Shown in pieces: positions 37,242 to 46,037 of a stretch of 64,000 nucleotides of DNA (the stretch's first letter is position 1; each line of letters starts with the position of its first letter). The notes under the pieces are model-generated. The model did not search any database. It worked only from the letters and a program-made list of their open reading frames with translations, and was not told where the DNA came from. The stretch covers positions 62,001 through 126,000 of the forward strand of contig DATKFW010000003.1 of NCBI GenBank assembly GCA_035511075.1. The letters run 5' to 3'. The DNA comes from DATAUD01 sp035511075 (GTDB lineage: Bacteria; Verrucomicrobiota; Verrucomicrobiia; Limisphaerales; Palsa-1400). Both the position numbers and the translations under genes were made by a program.

Positions 37242-38057
37242 ATGCGCTCGCGGATATTTTTTGCCGCCATCGTCTCGTTTTGGCTCGTGATGAATTTCCT
37301 CCTCTGGCGCTCGCAATGGGGCGCTCACAGCCGCATCGGCAACGCCGTCCCGGTGGAAGTTGTCTGGGACAAAATCCTCACCGCCCCCGACAACTCGTCC
37401 CTCGAAATCTATGACCACGACCGCAAGATCGGCAACTGCCATTGGCTGGCCAACGTCGGCAATTCGCCTCTATCGGAAAATAAAAACATTTCCGACGATT
37501 ACTCCCCCGACACCACTCCCACACCCATCACGCAATACACATTGAACTTCGACGGCAACAGCCTCTTGCCCGGCAGCAACCGCATTCGCTTTGACCTGAG
37601 CCTTACGTTGTCCACCAATCACGCATGGCAGGACTTTCGTCTCAGTGTCCGAATGCGCCCAACGACGTGGGACCTGCGAGCGACGGCCGCCACGCAGGAA
37701 GTGGTCATCAAAGTGCAGGACAACGGAGGCAGTTGGCAGAAGACCCTGAAGTTTTCCGACTTGCGCGACCCGGAGGCGCTCATGGGAGATTTGGGCGGCG
37801 CACCGGTTCTGGGCCTCCTGGCCGGGGCCGCGCCGCTGTTTCAAATGAACGCTCTGAGTCAGGCGGCATCGGGTGTCCAATGGCAGGCGCACGAGGATTG
37901 GATACAATTCGGCCATTCCAAGGCGCGGGCTTATCGCCTGGAAACAGAGATTCTCGGACAGCACTTTTATGTGTTTGTCAGCCGCGTCGGCGAAATCCTC
38001 TGGGTCGAATTTCCGAATAAAATCACTTTGCGCAACGACGCGTTCAGCCATTTCTAG
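37242..38057 (+). CDS. Membrane-anchored hypothetical protein
   Basis: 271 residues from the ATG at 37242, four bases after the lipoprotein stop. One N-terminal transmembrane helix (about 5-24: FFAAIVSFWLVMNFLLW) is followed by a soluble domain with no motif I recognise. It ends AYRLETEILGQHFYVFVSRVGEILWVEFP..., suggesting a beta-rich fold. Its position directly before an ABC ATPase suggests it could be part of that transport or export system, but no permease is recognisable. Confidence 0.75.
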   Translation: MRSRIFFAAIVSFWLVMNFLLWRSQWGAHSRIGNAVPVEVVWDKILTAPDNSSLEIYDHDRKIGNCHWLANVGNSPLSENKNISDDYSPDTTPTPITQYTLNFDGNSLLPGSNRIRFDLSLTLSTNHAWQDFRLSVRMRPTTWDLRATAATQEVVIKVQDNGGSWQKTLKFSDLRDPEALMGDLGGAPVLGLLAGAAPLFQMNALSQAASGVQWQAHEDWIQFGHSKARAYRLETEILGQHFYVFVSRVGEILWVEFPNKITLRNDAFSHF

Positions 38058-38067
38058 TTTCGCGCAA

Positions 38068-38820
38068 ATGATCGAACTGATTCATCTTACCAAGAAATTC
38101 GGCGACCTCGTGGCGGTCGACGCGCTGGACCTCAAGGTGCAACGCGGCGAGTTTTTCGCCGTCCTGGGTCCCAACGCAGCCGGTAAAACCACGCTCATTC
38201 GCGTGCTCGCCGGCTTGCTTAAACCGACCGCCGGCACGGCGCGTGTGGCGGGGTTCGATGTGCAGGCTGAGCCGCTGGAAGCCCGGCGCCGCCTGGCTTA
38301 TGTGCCGGATTTTCCGTTTCTGTACGATAAGCTCACGCCGTGGGAATTCCTGCGGTTCACCGGCCAGATTTTTCAAATGAGCGAAAGCCGTGTGCAGAAG
38401 GCCAGCCGCGAACTGGTCCCGCGCTTTCATCTTGACGCGTTTATCGACAAACCGATCGAGGGTCTTTCCCACGGCACCAGGCAGCGCGTCGCCCTGGTTT
38501 CGGCCCTTCTGCACGAGCCGGAGGTTTTTGTTATTGACGAGCCGATGGTCGGCCTGGACCCGCAGCACGCCCGCATTGTCAAGGATGTCTTGAAGGAGCG
38601 GACGCAATCGGGCGCCACGGTCTTCCTTTCCACGCACCAACTCAGCGTCGCCGAGGAAATGGCCGACCGGATCGGCATCATGCACCGCGGACGTCTGGCC
38701 GCTGTCGGCACCGCCGCGGAATTAAGGCAGAGAGCCGGAGCGACCGGCGCATTGGAAGAGGTTTTTCTGGCGTTGACCGAGGAAACCGCCGCCAACGGCG
38801 CGCCGCAAGTGCCGCCGTAA
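38068..38820 (+). CDS. ABC transporter ATP-binding protein
   Basis: 250-residue stand-alone ATPase with Walker A GPNAAGKTT (34-42; Ala at 37 where most members have Gly), ABC signature LSHGTRQRVALV, Walker B VFVIDEPMVGLDP and the H-loop STHQLSVAE. It resembles ATPases of ABC-2-type exporters. No permease gene follows: the next gene is dus, starting right after the stop. The upstream membrane protein may be the partner, or the permease is encoded elsewhere. Confidence 0.9.
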   Translation: MIELIHLTKKFGDLVAVDALDLKVQRGEFFAVLGPNAAGKTTLIRVLAGLLKPTAGTARVAGFDVQAEPLEARRRLAYVPDFPFLYDKLTPWEFLRFTGQIFQMSESRVQKASRELVPRFHLDAFIDKPIEGLSHGTRQRVALVSALLHEPEVFVIDEPMVGLDPQHARIVKDVLKERTQSGATVFLSTHQLSVAEEMADRIGIMHRGRLAAVGTAAELRQRAGATGALEEVFLALTEETAANGAPQVPP

Positions 38821-39876
38821 ATGAACCCGGCCCAAACATTTGCCGCCCTCCTCGCAGGACCCGAACCGATGCTGGCGCTGGCGCCGATGCAGGACGTGAC
38901 CGACCTGGCCTTTTGGCGCGTCATCGCTCGTTACGGCGGCGCGGACGTTTATTGGACGGAGTATTTTCGCGCGCACGGCGATTCCCGCCCGGAACAATGG
39001 ATATTGGATTCGATTACGCAAAACCCAACGGGCCGCCCGGTCGTCGCCCAAATGATCGGCAACGATATTGCCTCGCTAACGCGCACCGCCCGGGAATTGC
39101 AGCGTTATCCCATTGCCGCCATTGATCTGAACCTCGGGTGTCCGGCCCCGGTGGTCTATCGCAAGTGCGCCGGCGGCGGCCTGCTGCGGGAACCGCAAAA
39201 GATCGACGCGATTATCGGCGCCCTGCGCCAGACCGTCACGATTCCGCTGACTGTCAAGACCAGGATTGGGTTCGATTCCCCCGCCTGTTTCGACGATCTG
39301 CTGGCGCTCTTTGCCAGGCACTCGATCGATCTGCTGACCGTGCATGGCCGCACAGTCACGCAGATGTATCGGCCTGGGGTTCGCTACGATCTGATCGCGC
39401 AGGCGGCCCGCGCAATGCGTTGCCCCGTTCTTGCAAACGGGGATGTTCATGGCGCCGGCCAGGCCGTGGACTTGCTGGCGCAAACCGGCGCCGCGGGCCT
39501 GATGATTGGGCGCGGCGTCATTCGCAATCCCTGGCTCTTTTCCCAAATCCGCCAGAGGCGCCGCGGCCAGCCCATTGTTCTTCCCTCCGGACGCGAGGTG
39601 CTCGCCTACATTGCCGAACTATGGGACGCGCAAACGACGCCCGACGCGCGTGAATCGGCCCAGGTGCAACGGCTCAAGAAGTTCATGAATTTCATCGGTG
39701 AAGGAATTGTCCCATCCGGGCCGTTCCTGCATGAAATCCGCCGAGTGACGACACGGGACGATTTTTTCCGCCTCTGCCGGAGCCATCTCGATCATGACGA
39801 ACCAATGCCGTTGGAACCACAGGAAACCAGGATGCCGGAGAGTGCCTGTCAATACTCAACGCCGCTTGAGTTGTAG
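38821..39876 (+). CDS. dus: tRNA-dihydrouridine synthase
   Basis: FMN-dependent reduction of uridine in tRNA D-loops. 351 residues. Family landmarks: LALAPMQDVTDLAFWRV (18-34), LNLGCPAPVVYRKCAGGG (103-120) with the conserved GCP loop, VKTRIGFD, LTVHGRTVTQMY, ANGDVHGAG and GRGVIRNPWLF for FMN binding. The subtype (A, B or C) is not clear, hence the generic symbol. It starts directly at the ABC ATPase stop. Its 3' end overlaps the convergent pilin-like gene by 28 bases. Confidence 0.94.
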   Translation: MNPAQTFAALLAGPEPMLALAPMQDVTDLAFWRVIARYGGADVYWTEYFRAHGDSRPEQWILDSITQNPTGRPVVAQMIGNDIASLTRTARELQRYPIAAIDLNLGCPAPVVYRKCAGGGLLREPQKIDAIIGALRQTVTIPLTVKTRIGFDSPACFDDLLALFARHSIDLLTVHGRTVTQMYRPGVRYDLIAQAARAMRCPVLANGDVHGAGQAVDLLAQTGAAGLMIGRGVIRNPWLFSQIRQRRRGQPIVLPSGREVLAYIAELWDAQTTPDARESAQVQRLKKFMNFIGEGIVPSGPFLHEIRRVTTRDDFFRLCRSHLDHDEPMPLEPQETRMPESACQYSTPLEL

Positions 39877-40508
39877 GAAAAGGTCATTTCAGAATTCCTA
39901 AAGCTCTTGTAACCGCTGACATGAAAGTCGGCAAAGAGGACATTGACCCGGTTATTGTGGGTGGGCGGCGGCAGGAGCCATGGGGAGAACAAGACATTGG
40001 TATCGTTGTCATTGATGTCCGCGTTGATCGCATAGGAAGGATAATTGCAATCACCGGAAAGGATGTAAGTCGAGGGCGTTGAGATGCTCCGCAGGATCAC
40101 GCTGCTCGGAGCGCCGTCGTTGAGCACCGAAAACCCTCTCGAACCCATGAAGTAACTGTAGCCGGACTTGTTATAAAACGCGTTGTAGCCGGGACAGCGA
40201 AGGACATTGGTATTGTTGCCGTAGTAGGAGGACAGCGCGTAGGTCCACGGTGTCGGCGGGTTGGTCCATGCTCCCTCGCCTGGAGATCCGATGGACGCGT
40301 AGGAAACCGGCAGGCGGTCGTCACTGTCGTCCCCGTACATGATCATCGCCAACCCGATTTGATGGAGGTTATTGACGCAGTAAATGGAGACGCCCTTCTC
40401 TTTGGCCTTGCCCAGGGCAGGAAGCAACATACTCGCGAGAATGCCAATGATCGCAATCACAACCAATAATTCGATCAGGGTAAATCCTCGTTCTCTCGTC
40501 TTCGCCAT
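39849..40508 (-). CDS. Secreted pilin-like protein with prepilin-type N-terminus
   Basis: 219 residues from the ATG at 40508, which has a GAGG ribosome-binding site. The leader MAKTRERG is followed by FTLIELLVVIAIIGIL, a PilD-processed class III signal. Near the C-terminus HNNRVNVLFADFHVSG gives an H-X9-D-F variant of the H-X9-DG motif. It is one of four such proteins in the window. Possible roles are type II secretion pseudopilin, type IV-like fibre component or surface protein; none can be chosen from sequence. Confidence 0.85.
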   Translation of the reverse strand: MAKTRERGFTLIELLVVIAIIGILASMLLPALGKAKEKGVSIYCVNNLHQIGLAMIMYGDDSDDRLPVSYASIGSPGEGAWTNPPTPWTYALSSYYGNNTNVLRCPGYNAFYNKSGYSYFMGSRGFSVLNDGAPSSVILRSISTPSTYILSGDCNYPSYAINADINDNDTNVLFSPWLLPPPTHNNRVNVLFADFHVSGYKSFRNSEMTFSYNSSGVEY

Positions 40509-40746
40509 ATACCTCACTCTCTACTACAAGTTAACCCTATAAGGATCTGTCCGCTACCAAAATAAGACCTCCAGAGAGCGGAGGAGCGTATGACAATTTT
40601 CGGGAGGGCGGAGCCCCGCCACGCCCTAATTATATTAGGAACTTCCAAGGTGTAATCCGGTCCAATGGAAGAATTCTGTCCCACACCCAGAGCGAAGGAT
40701 CGGGCGTGAGGCTCAAACCGGGCCCTATTGCCATGCGCTGGAAAAT

Positions 40747-41043
40747 TCATTTTGGCTGGGCGGCTTTGGCACGGGCCTTCTTGAGGGTGTCCTCAAGGAT
40801 ATTCCGCTGTGTTTTGTCCATCTTGATTTCATAGGCGGCCTTCTCCAACGGCTTGACGGCGGCGACGTAATTGCTGGCGTCGATGGCCGCCAGAGCCTGT
40901 TCCAATTGCGCCTTGGCATCACCATCGATGGACGGGAACGCGGCCCGGACCTTGGCAGTGTCGATATTGGAGTTGGAGCAGCCGACGGCGACCACGCAAA
41001 CCAACCCGGTCAAGACGACAAATGGAATTATCCGCATTTTCAT
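40747..41043 (-). CDS. Small lipoprotein with helical C-terminus
   Basis: 98 residues. The signal sequence ends in the lipobox VAVGC (Cys 22). The mature part is strongly helical and charged (AQLEQALAAIDASNYVAAVKPLEKAAYEIKM...), resembling a single TPR-like helical hairpin. It is 46 bases downstream of the secreted protein gene at 41090, on the same strand. The 238 bases between it and the pilin-like gene contain GC-rich partial inverted repeats but nothing I can name. Function unknown. Confidence 0.72.
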   Translation of the reverse strand: MKMRIIPFVVLTGLVCVVAVGCSNSNIDTAKVRAAFPSIDGDAKAQLEQALAAIDASNYVAAVKPLEKAAYEIKMDKTQRNILEDTLKKARAKAAQPK

Positions 41044-41089
41044 CGCTTACAAGACAATGTACCACCTGCGCCAGCTTTGTCTGTCTTTT

Positions 41090-42640
41090 TTATTGCGACA
41101 GGATGCGGAAGAAGCCGGTCTGGTTGGTCAATGGAAACGAAGCGTTTTGGACGCTCGTGGTCAGAATGTCGCTCCACGAAGTGGCGGGAAGCGACTCCGC
41201 GCGCTGCACCACGAACGGGCCGGCGCCACCGAACCAGGTCAGGTCTATGCCGGAACCGTCCGCCGTGCCGGACAGCGAAAGGCTATTGTTGACCGTGAAC
41301 ACAGCGGCGTCGTATGCAACAGCGTGAACGCCGTCGTCCGCGCTGATTTCAAGCGTGTAAACGCCCGGCGCGCTAAAGCTCACGGTGGTATTGGTTTGGG
41401 TCGCGTTGGCAAACACCGCCGTTCCAGGACCCGAGTACAATTTCCACAGCACCGCCGGCGCGGAACCGGTGAAACTCACGTATCCCTGCAATGAAATTGC
41501 CTGGGAAATCCCCACCGATTCATCCGGCCCCGCGCTCGCGGTGGGCGCACCTGGCGAACGCGGGCCTCCGGTGGGTCCCGTGGCTTGGACGACTTCAAAA
41601 TTCGTTATGGCGATGCCCGGACTGGAAATGTCGTCGAACGCGTTGGCGGGCCAGCGGTCATCCGGCGCGATTGAAATGGAGAAAAATCCGCCGTTGTCGG
41701 CGACAAGCGCGCCGTATTTTTTCAATCCGGCGAGCAGGGCCTTTTCCTCAGTGGTCCAATTCGTGGGAACCATAAAGCCAGCGTGTAGGCGCAGTCGTTG
41801 GCCCATCGATGGAAGGCTTGACTGTGTGTTGCTCGAAGCGGAGGCGTAATGGGTCGCCGGATAAATGTAATTATTATAAAGCGTGCGCTCGACAACGACG
41901 CGGCAGGCGTGCTCCACCATCCCGCGCTCGCATTCGTCGAAGCGCACCACGGCGCCGAACATCGAGAGCCCGGCGGCGTCCCCGGAAGTCCAACCGGCGG
42001 GACGGGAGACGTTGGAATTGAGATTGAAAATCGCGCCGTTGGCGGCCTGCCAGTTGGTGCCGGAGAGAAACGTCATCCACGTCTCAAAACTAAAACCGGC
42101 TCCAGGCTGAACGATGATCCCATGACGGTCGGTTCCTCCCACCCCGTTTGTGGCCTGCTCCACCTGTGTGAGAGTCTCGTCGCCTGTCTGCGTTGGCCAG
42201 CCCTCAATCGGCATGTTCGTTGGAATCGGATACGCTCCATCCGGATAAGTCCCCCCGTTCAGGTCCGACTGGTCCGGGTAATCGAAAAAATCGATGGGCG
42301 CCAGCGGCTGATTATCCGGCGCAAGCACATAATTCATCTCCTGAAACAACCGCAGCGTCCGCCGTGACGACGGCAAGTCGCTGGAAATCTGGGCGATGAT
42401 CGCGCTTGAATTGGTCGCCAGCGGCAGACCGGAAACATTCTCGTTGTAGGGACTGGTCACGGGGAAAATCTGCATCGTGGAGACCACCGCGTCCGCGTTG
42501 GTCGTGTCGAACAAAATGCTGTTGGTCACCACCGCCAGCGGACCTAAAATGCGTCCCTCCTGGTCGATTCGCTCGCCCGCGTTCGTCCGGGACAGCGCCG
42601 CCAACAACGACGCCGCAATGACCAGCCAGGTACGTTTCAC
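41090..42640 (-). CDS. Large secreted protein with PKD-like and C-terminal sorting-like modules
   Basis: 516 residues. A signal peptide (MKRTWLVIAASLLAALSRTNA) is followed by about 300 residues I cannot assign, containing motifs such as NENVSGLPLATNSSAII and VRFDECERGMVEHACRVVVE. Residues about 365-450 form a PKD/K319L-type beta domain (ASAGPDESVGISQAISLQG... GVYTLEISADDG). The last 50 residues (FVVQRAESLPATSWSDI...TGFFRILSQ) match in pattern the tail of the GH30-type enzyme at 19905. An enzymatic or adhesive role outside the cell is likely; which one is unknown. Confidence 0.8.
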   Translation of the reverse strand: MKRTWLVIAASLLAALSRTNAGERIDQEGRILGPLAVVTNSILFDTTNADAVVSTMQIFPVTSPYNENVSGLPLATNSSAIIAQISSDLPSSRRTLRLFQEMNYVLAPDNQPLAPIDFFDYPDQSDLNGGTYPDGAYPIPTNMPIEGWPTQTGDETLTQVEQATNGVGGTDRHGIIVQPGAGFSFETWMTFLSGTNWQAANGAIFNLNSNVSRPAGWTSGDAAGLSMFGAVVRFDECERGMVEHACRVVVERTLYNNYIYPATHYASASSNTQSSLPSMGQRLRLHAGFMVPTNWTTEEKALLAGLKKYGALVADNGGFFSISIAPDDRWPANAFDDISSPGIAITNFEVVQATGPTGGPRSPGAPTASAGPDESVGISQAISLQGYVSFTGSAPAVLWKLYSGPGTAVFANATQTNTTVSFSAPGVYTLEISADDGVHAVAYDAAVFTVNNSLSLSGTADGSGIDLTWFGGAGPFVVQRAESLPATSWSDILTTSVQNASFPLTNQTGFFRILSQ

Positions 42641-42670
42641 GCCGTTGAGCAGGTTGAAGGAACCCCGGAG

Positions 42671-43141
42671 CTATCCTCTGAACACGATGGTCACGCCGTA
42701 ATCGGCCAGGACCGCGTGGCTGCCCAATTCCACGTAGCTGTAGGAAATTGGATTGATGCTGATGATGTTGGGCTGCCCGACTCTCACCAGAAAGGCCGAC
42801 ACAATTTCATCGAACCGGTCCTTCCCCACTTCCACGCAGTCGCTCCGCTTGAACGTTTTGATGCGCATCGTCTTGTCATCCTCTTTAGCGGCAATGTCCA
42901 GCGGGCGGTTGGGCTTCTTAATCAGCGGTTCCTGGGCTGGCGCATTCTCTCGCACGGGAACGCTAAAGTGCTTTTCCACCTTCGGCTGCGGCGGCGGCGG
43001 GGGTGTTTCGGACGCCTCGGATGCGGGTGCGGGCACAGTGATGACGCTGGCACACGATGGGCACGCGATGGTCGAGCCGGCGCCACTGGCATCGACCTCT
43101 AGTTCCTGGTCGCAGTTCGGACACTTAAAGCTGATGTCCAT
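42671..43141 (-). CDS. Zinc-ribbon protein of unknown function
   Basis: 156 residues. The N-terminus is a rubredoxin-like zinc ribbon with CPNC (7-10) and CPSC (27-30), followed by a Pro-rich linker (PPPPPQP) and a C-terminal domain with an ISINPISYSYVELG segment. PVC genomes contain many such zinc-ribbon proteins; function is not known. It lies 30 bases upstream of the secreted protein gene at 41090 in the minus-strand group that includes prmC and rnc. Confidence 0.78.
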   Translation of the reverse strand: MDISFKCPNCDQELEVDASGAGSTIACPSCASVITVPAPASEASETPPPPPQPKVEKHFSVPVRENAPAQEPLIKKPNRPLDIAAKEDDKTMRIKTFKRSDCVEVGKDRFDEIVSAFLVRVGQPNIISINPISYSYVELGSHAVLADYGVTIVFRG

Positions 43142-43211
43142 ATTTAATTCGCTTTCTAGGGTTGTCGAATCAAACTATACCGCGTTGGGCCCCAAGAAAT
43201 CGAGAAAATTC

Positions 43212-43637
43212 TCAGGGCGTATCCTCGTATGTTTTTTCCAATTGTTGCAAGCGATTGTACACCGGGGAATTGGATTGCAGACGACCTTTGACTTTGGCAA
43301 AAACCCGGCGCGCTTCCATCGGACTGCTCGGCGCGACCAACACCACATAATCCAACTCGATGGAGGCGCGCCGCGGATCGCTGATGGTATTTCCGTAGGT
43401 GGTCAGAAAGTCCTTCAAACCGGGCGCCCCGCGCTGACGGGCGGCGTCAAGGGCGGGCTGCAACGAGGGAGCCATTCCGGGGAGTTGGTCGTCGGGAATA
43501 TCGGGCGGCGGTTGCGGTGCCGAGGAGGTCTCTTTGGGTTTGAAGGTTCCCCAGTAATTATTGATCTGCCAGGCTCCAATGCCCAGTCCAGCGATAATCA
43601 ACAGCCCAATCAGAAATTTCATCACACCATCAGCCAT
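43212..43637 (-). CDS. Single-pass membrane protein of unknown function
   Basis: 141 residues from the ATG at 43637 (ATG 43622 also possible). One transmembrane helix (about 6-20: MKFLIGLLIIAGLGIGAW) is followed by a Pro-rich linker and a helical domain (DAARQRGAPGLKDFL..., ARRVFAKVKGRL...). It follows prmC with a four-base gap. No domain recognised. Confidence 0.75.
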   Translation of the reverse strand: MADGVMKFLIGLLIIAGLGIGAWQINNYWGTFKPKETSSAPQPPPDIPDDQLPGMAPSLQPALDAARQRGAPGLKDFLTTYGNTISDPRRASIELDYVVLVAPSSPMEARRVFAKVKGRLQSNSPVYNRLQQLEKTYEDTP

Positions 43638-43641
43638 GCTG

Positions 43642-44514
43642 TTACCGCAAGCCGGGATACGCAATCAAAATTCTTGGCTGCCGATTGTAATCCTGCTCCA
43701 AGGCTTCGACCACCCAGCCGTCCTTGAGAAAGACTTCACGCGTCGCTTCCGCGCCCTCCTCATCCAATTCCAGCATGACGCGTCCCGCCGGCTTGAGAAA
43801 AGCCGGCGCTTGCGACGAGATTCGCCGGTAAAAGTCCAACCCATCCGGCCCGCCATCCAGCGCGGTTCGCGGCTCGTATTGGCCCACTTCGGCTTCCAGC
43901 GTGGCAATTCGCGCGCTTGGAATATAAGGCGGATTGGAGACAATCAAATCGCAGCGCAACCCCGGCGGCAGGGCCGAAAAGAAATCGCCCTCATGAAATT
44001 GGATTCCGCTGGAGACCTTATGCCTCCCGGCGTTCTCCAGCGCCAGGGCGAGCGCGTCGCGGGAGATATCGACGGCATGAATTTCAGCGCCAGGACAGCG
44101 CAACGAAAGCGCGATCGCCAGGCATCCGCTGCCGGTGCCCAGGTCCACTGCGATGAGCGAACCCGTTTCCGGACGCGGTAGCTGGTTTAGAAATGTCCAC
44201 GCCCGCTCCGCCAGCAACTCCGTTTCCGGCCTGGGAATCAACACGCGGCGGTCCACCGCCAATTCAATGCCGCAAAACGATGTCGATCCGACGATATATT
44301 GCAACGGCTCCCGCTGGCCCCGTCTCTGGACCAGGACGCGCAACGCGTCCAACTCCGCCGTCGTGAGCACGCGCTCGAAGTTCAGGTAGAGTTTCATGCG
44401 CGGCATATTTAGCAGATGCGCCAGCAGCAATTCCACCTGAAGCCGGGGTGAGCCGACTCCGCGCCTGGCCAGAAAATCCGCGCTTCGCTCTATGACATCC
44501 AGGATGCTCAACAA
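43642..44514 (-). CDS. prmC: Release factor glutamine N5-methyltransferase
   Basis: Methylates the GGQ glutamine of release factors RF1 and RF2 using SAM. 290 residues: an N-terminal helical domain (PRLQVELLLAHLLN), LQYIVGSTSFCGIELAVDRRVLIPRPETELL around 71-101 (in part YIVGSTSF and LIPRPETE), the SAM site DLGTGSG (124-130) and the catalytic NPPY (194-197). Length and motifs are standard. prfA is usually nearby in other bacteria but is not here. The gene follows rnc after 18 bases on the same strand. Confidence 0.95.
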   Translation of the reverse strand: MLSILDVIERSADFLARRGVGSPRLQVELLLAHLLNMPRMKLYLNFERVLTTAELDALRVLVQRRGQREPLQYIVGSTSFCGIELAVDRRVLIPRPETELLAERAWTFLNQLPRPETGSLIAVDLGTGSGCLAIALSLRCPGAEIHAVDISRDALALALENAGRHKVSSGIQFHEGDFFSALPPGLRCDLIVSNPPYIPSARIATLEAEVGQYEPRTALDGGPDGLDFYRRISSQAPAFLKPAGRVMLELDEEGAEATREVFLKDGWVVEALEQDYNRQPRILIAYPGLR

Positions 44515-44532
44515 ACCTCTCGCGGCGGATGG

Positions 44533-45225
44533 TTATTGTTGGCCGCGCAATTTTTTCAATGCCGCCGTCGCGGCCTCGCTCTGGGCCGCCTTTTTGCTTT
44601 TGCCGGCGCCGCGGCCCAATTCGACGCCGCCGTGGGTGACCACACATTCAAATTCCCTGTCGTGGTCCGGTCCGCTGGTGCAAACAAGCTGGTATTCCGG
44701 CGCCTCCGGGGACTGGCCCTGGAGCAATTCCTGCAGTTCGCCCTTCGGGTTTTCCAGCGTCGGAATCGAAGTCAACTCGCCGAATGCGCGCCGGAAGGAA
44801 CGGAGCACGAAGGCCCGCGCCTCGTCGAATCCTCCGTCCAGAAAAATGGCCCCGATCAGCGCTTCAAAGGCGTCGGCCAGCGCCGAGGCGCGGTTTCGTC
44901 CCAGGTTGGCCTCCTCGCCGCGGCCGAGTATCAACTGGTCGCGCAATCCAATCTGCCGCGCTTGCTCGGCGAGGGTCCGGCGGTTGATCATTTGCGCGCG
45001 CGCCTTGGTCAACGGCCCTTCGCTCACATTGGGAAATTTCTCGTAAAGCTCGCGCGTCAGCGCCAACCCCAGGACCGCGTCGCCCAGAAATTCCAGGCGC
45101 TGATTGTGCCGCACCGTCCGGCCCTGCTCGTGCGCGACGGAAGGATGCGTCAGCGCAAGCCGCAAGAGATCGAGATCGCGGAACTGGTACTGAATTTCTG
45201 CCTGAAGAGCGTTGAGGTCCGACAC
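44533..45225 (-). CDS. rnc: Ribonuclease III
   Basis: Double-strand-specific RNase acting in rRNA and mRNA processing. The GTG at 45225, with GGGGTGA upstream, gives 230 residues; a TTG at 45261 would start inside the previous gene and was rejected. The catalytic signature RLEFLGDAVLGL (43-54) holds E45 and D49, and the second pair is in ADAFEALIGAIFLDGG. The C-terminal dsRBD ends GAGKSKKAAQSEAATAALKKL. It begins four bases after the stop of the two-CxxC protein gene. Confidence 0.94.
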   Translation of the reverse strand: MSDLNALQAEIQYQFRDLDLLRLALTHPSVAHEQGRTVRHNQRLEFLGDAVLGLALTRELYEKFPNVSEGPLTKARAQMINRRTLAEQARQIGLRDQLILGRGEEANLGRNRASALADAFEALIGAIFLDGGFDEARAFVLRSFRRAFGELTSIPTLENPKGELQELLQGQSPEAPEYQLVCTSGPDHDREFECVVTHGGVELGRGAGKSKKAAQSEAATAALKKLRGQQ

Positions 45226-45229
45226 AAGA

Positions 45230-45844
45230 TCACCCCGCGGAATTGGCGCCCACGCTTTCAATCGGAGGGGGCGCGGCCTGCTGGCCCGCTGGAGATTCCG
45301 GCGCGGAGACGGCGACCGCCTCGGCAGGCGGGGGATTCAAACCATGCGCCAGAAGATGCGCGGTGTCCCGCTGCACTTCTTCCAGTTGATTGAGCTGCAA
45401 ATTGGGGTCGGTGATTGTGAAAATATCGCCGGTCTTGGAGTGTTCGTAAACAAATACGCGCCCGCCCTGGCGCTCAAATTGTTCCTTCACTTTAAACACT
45501 CTTTTGCGCTCCAGCATCACGGCCAGGATATAGCAGACCGGGCCGTGCTTCGGATCGTTGGTCTCGATGAGCTTGCGCAGCAGCGATTCCGCCGATTCCT
45601 TGAGGATCGCGTCCGGCGGCGCGGGCGGCGGCGCTTGAAATACGCCCTGCCACTGGGAGATAAAGCCCTTCCGATCATTGGCGCCCTCACGGTATTGCGC
45701 CGTCCAGCACGCCTCGCAGATATCCAGCCGGTGATACTGTTGCTTCTCCTCAAAAAGCAGGGTGTGAAAGGGCTCCTTATCGGCAAACGCCTTCTCGCAA
45801 GCCTGGCAGGCATACGCTCGCGACTGAATATTCCATTCGCTCAT
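45230..45844 (-). CDS. Conserved two-CxxC hypothetical protein
   Basis: 204 residues from the ATG at 45844. CQAC (13-16) and CEAC (43-46) form a likely zinc-binding site around residues 10-50. The middle part (LLRKLIETNDPKHGPVCYILAVMLERKRVFKVKEQF, residues about 90-125) is a well-ordered helical region followed by VYEHSKTGDIFTITDP. The tail is Ala/Pro rich. It is immediately upstream of rnc. I do not recognise a family with a known role; a link with RNA processing is suggested only by the neighbour. Confidence 0.8.
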   Translation of the reverse strand: MSEWNIQSRAYACQACEKAFADKEPFHTLLFEEKQQYHRLDICEACWTAQYREGANDRKGFISQWQGVFQAPPPAPPDAILKESAESLLRKLIETNDPKHGPVCYILAVMLERKRVFKVKEQFERQGGRVFVYEHSKTGDIFTITDPNLQLNQLEEVQRDTAHLLAHGLNPPPAEAVAVSAPESPAGQQAAPPPIESVGANSAG

Positions 45845-45883
45845 CAAGGGCATTGATTATGGCCAATGCGCCTTTGCAGGGCG

Positions 45884-45900
45884 AGTTCAAAGTTAAAAAG
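45884..45900 (-). repeat. Short heptamer repeat upstream of the two-CxxC gene
   Basis: Read on the minus strand, CTTTTTAACTTTGAACT contains CTTTTTA and ACTTTGA, two 7-base units of the same CTTT/AA type as at 36473. It lies 40-56 bases upstream of the ATG at 45844. Weaker than the other tracts. Confidence 0.4.
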
Positions 45901-46037
45901 CGCCCGGCTTCCCGCCGCCCGCACTTCAGTTCTATCGGAGGAACCGAGTCCGTATTTGCCGTCAGCGTGGAAGCGATTCCACGCCGTCCATGTTTTTGCA
46001 ATTTGAACTTCGCCTCCGCCTGCCCTATAACGGGCGC

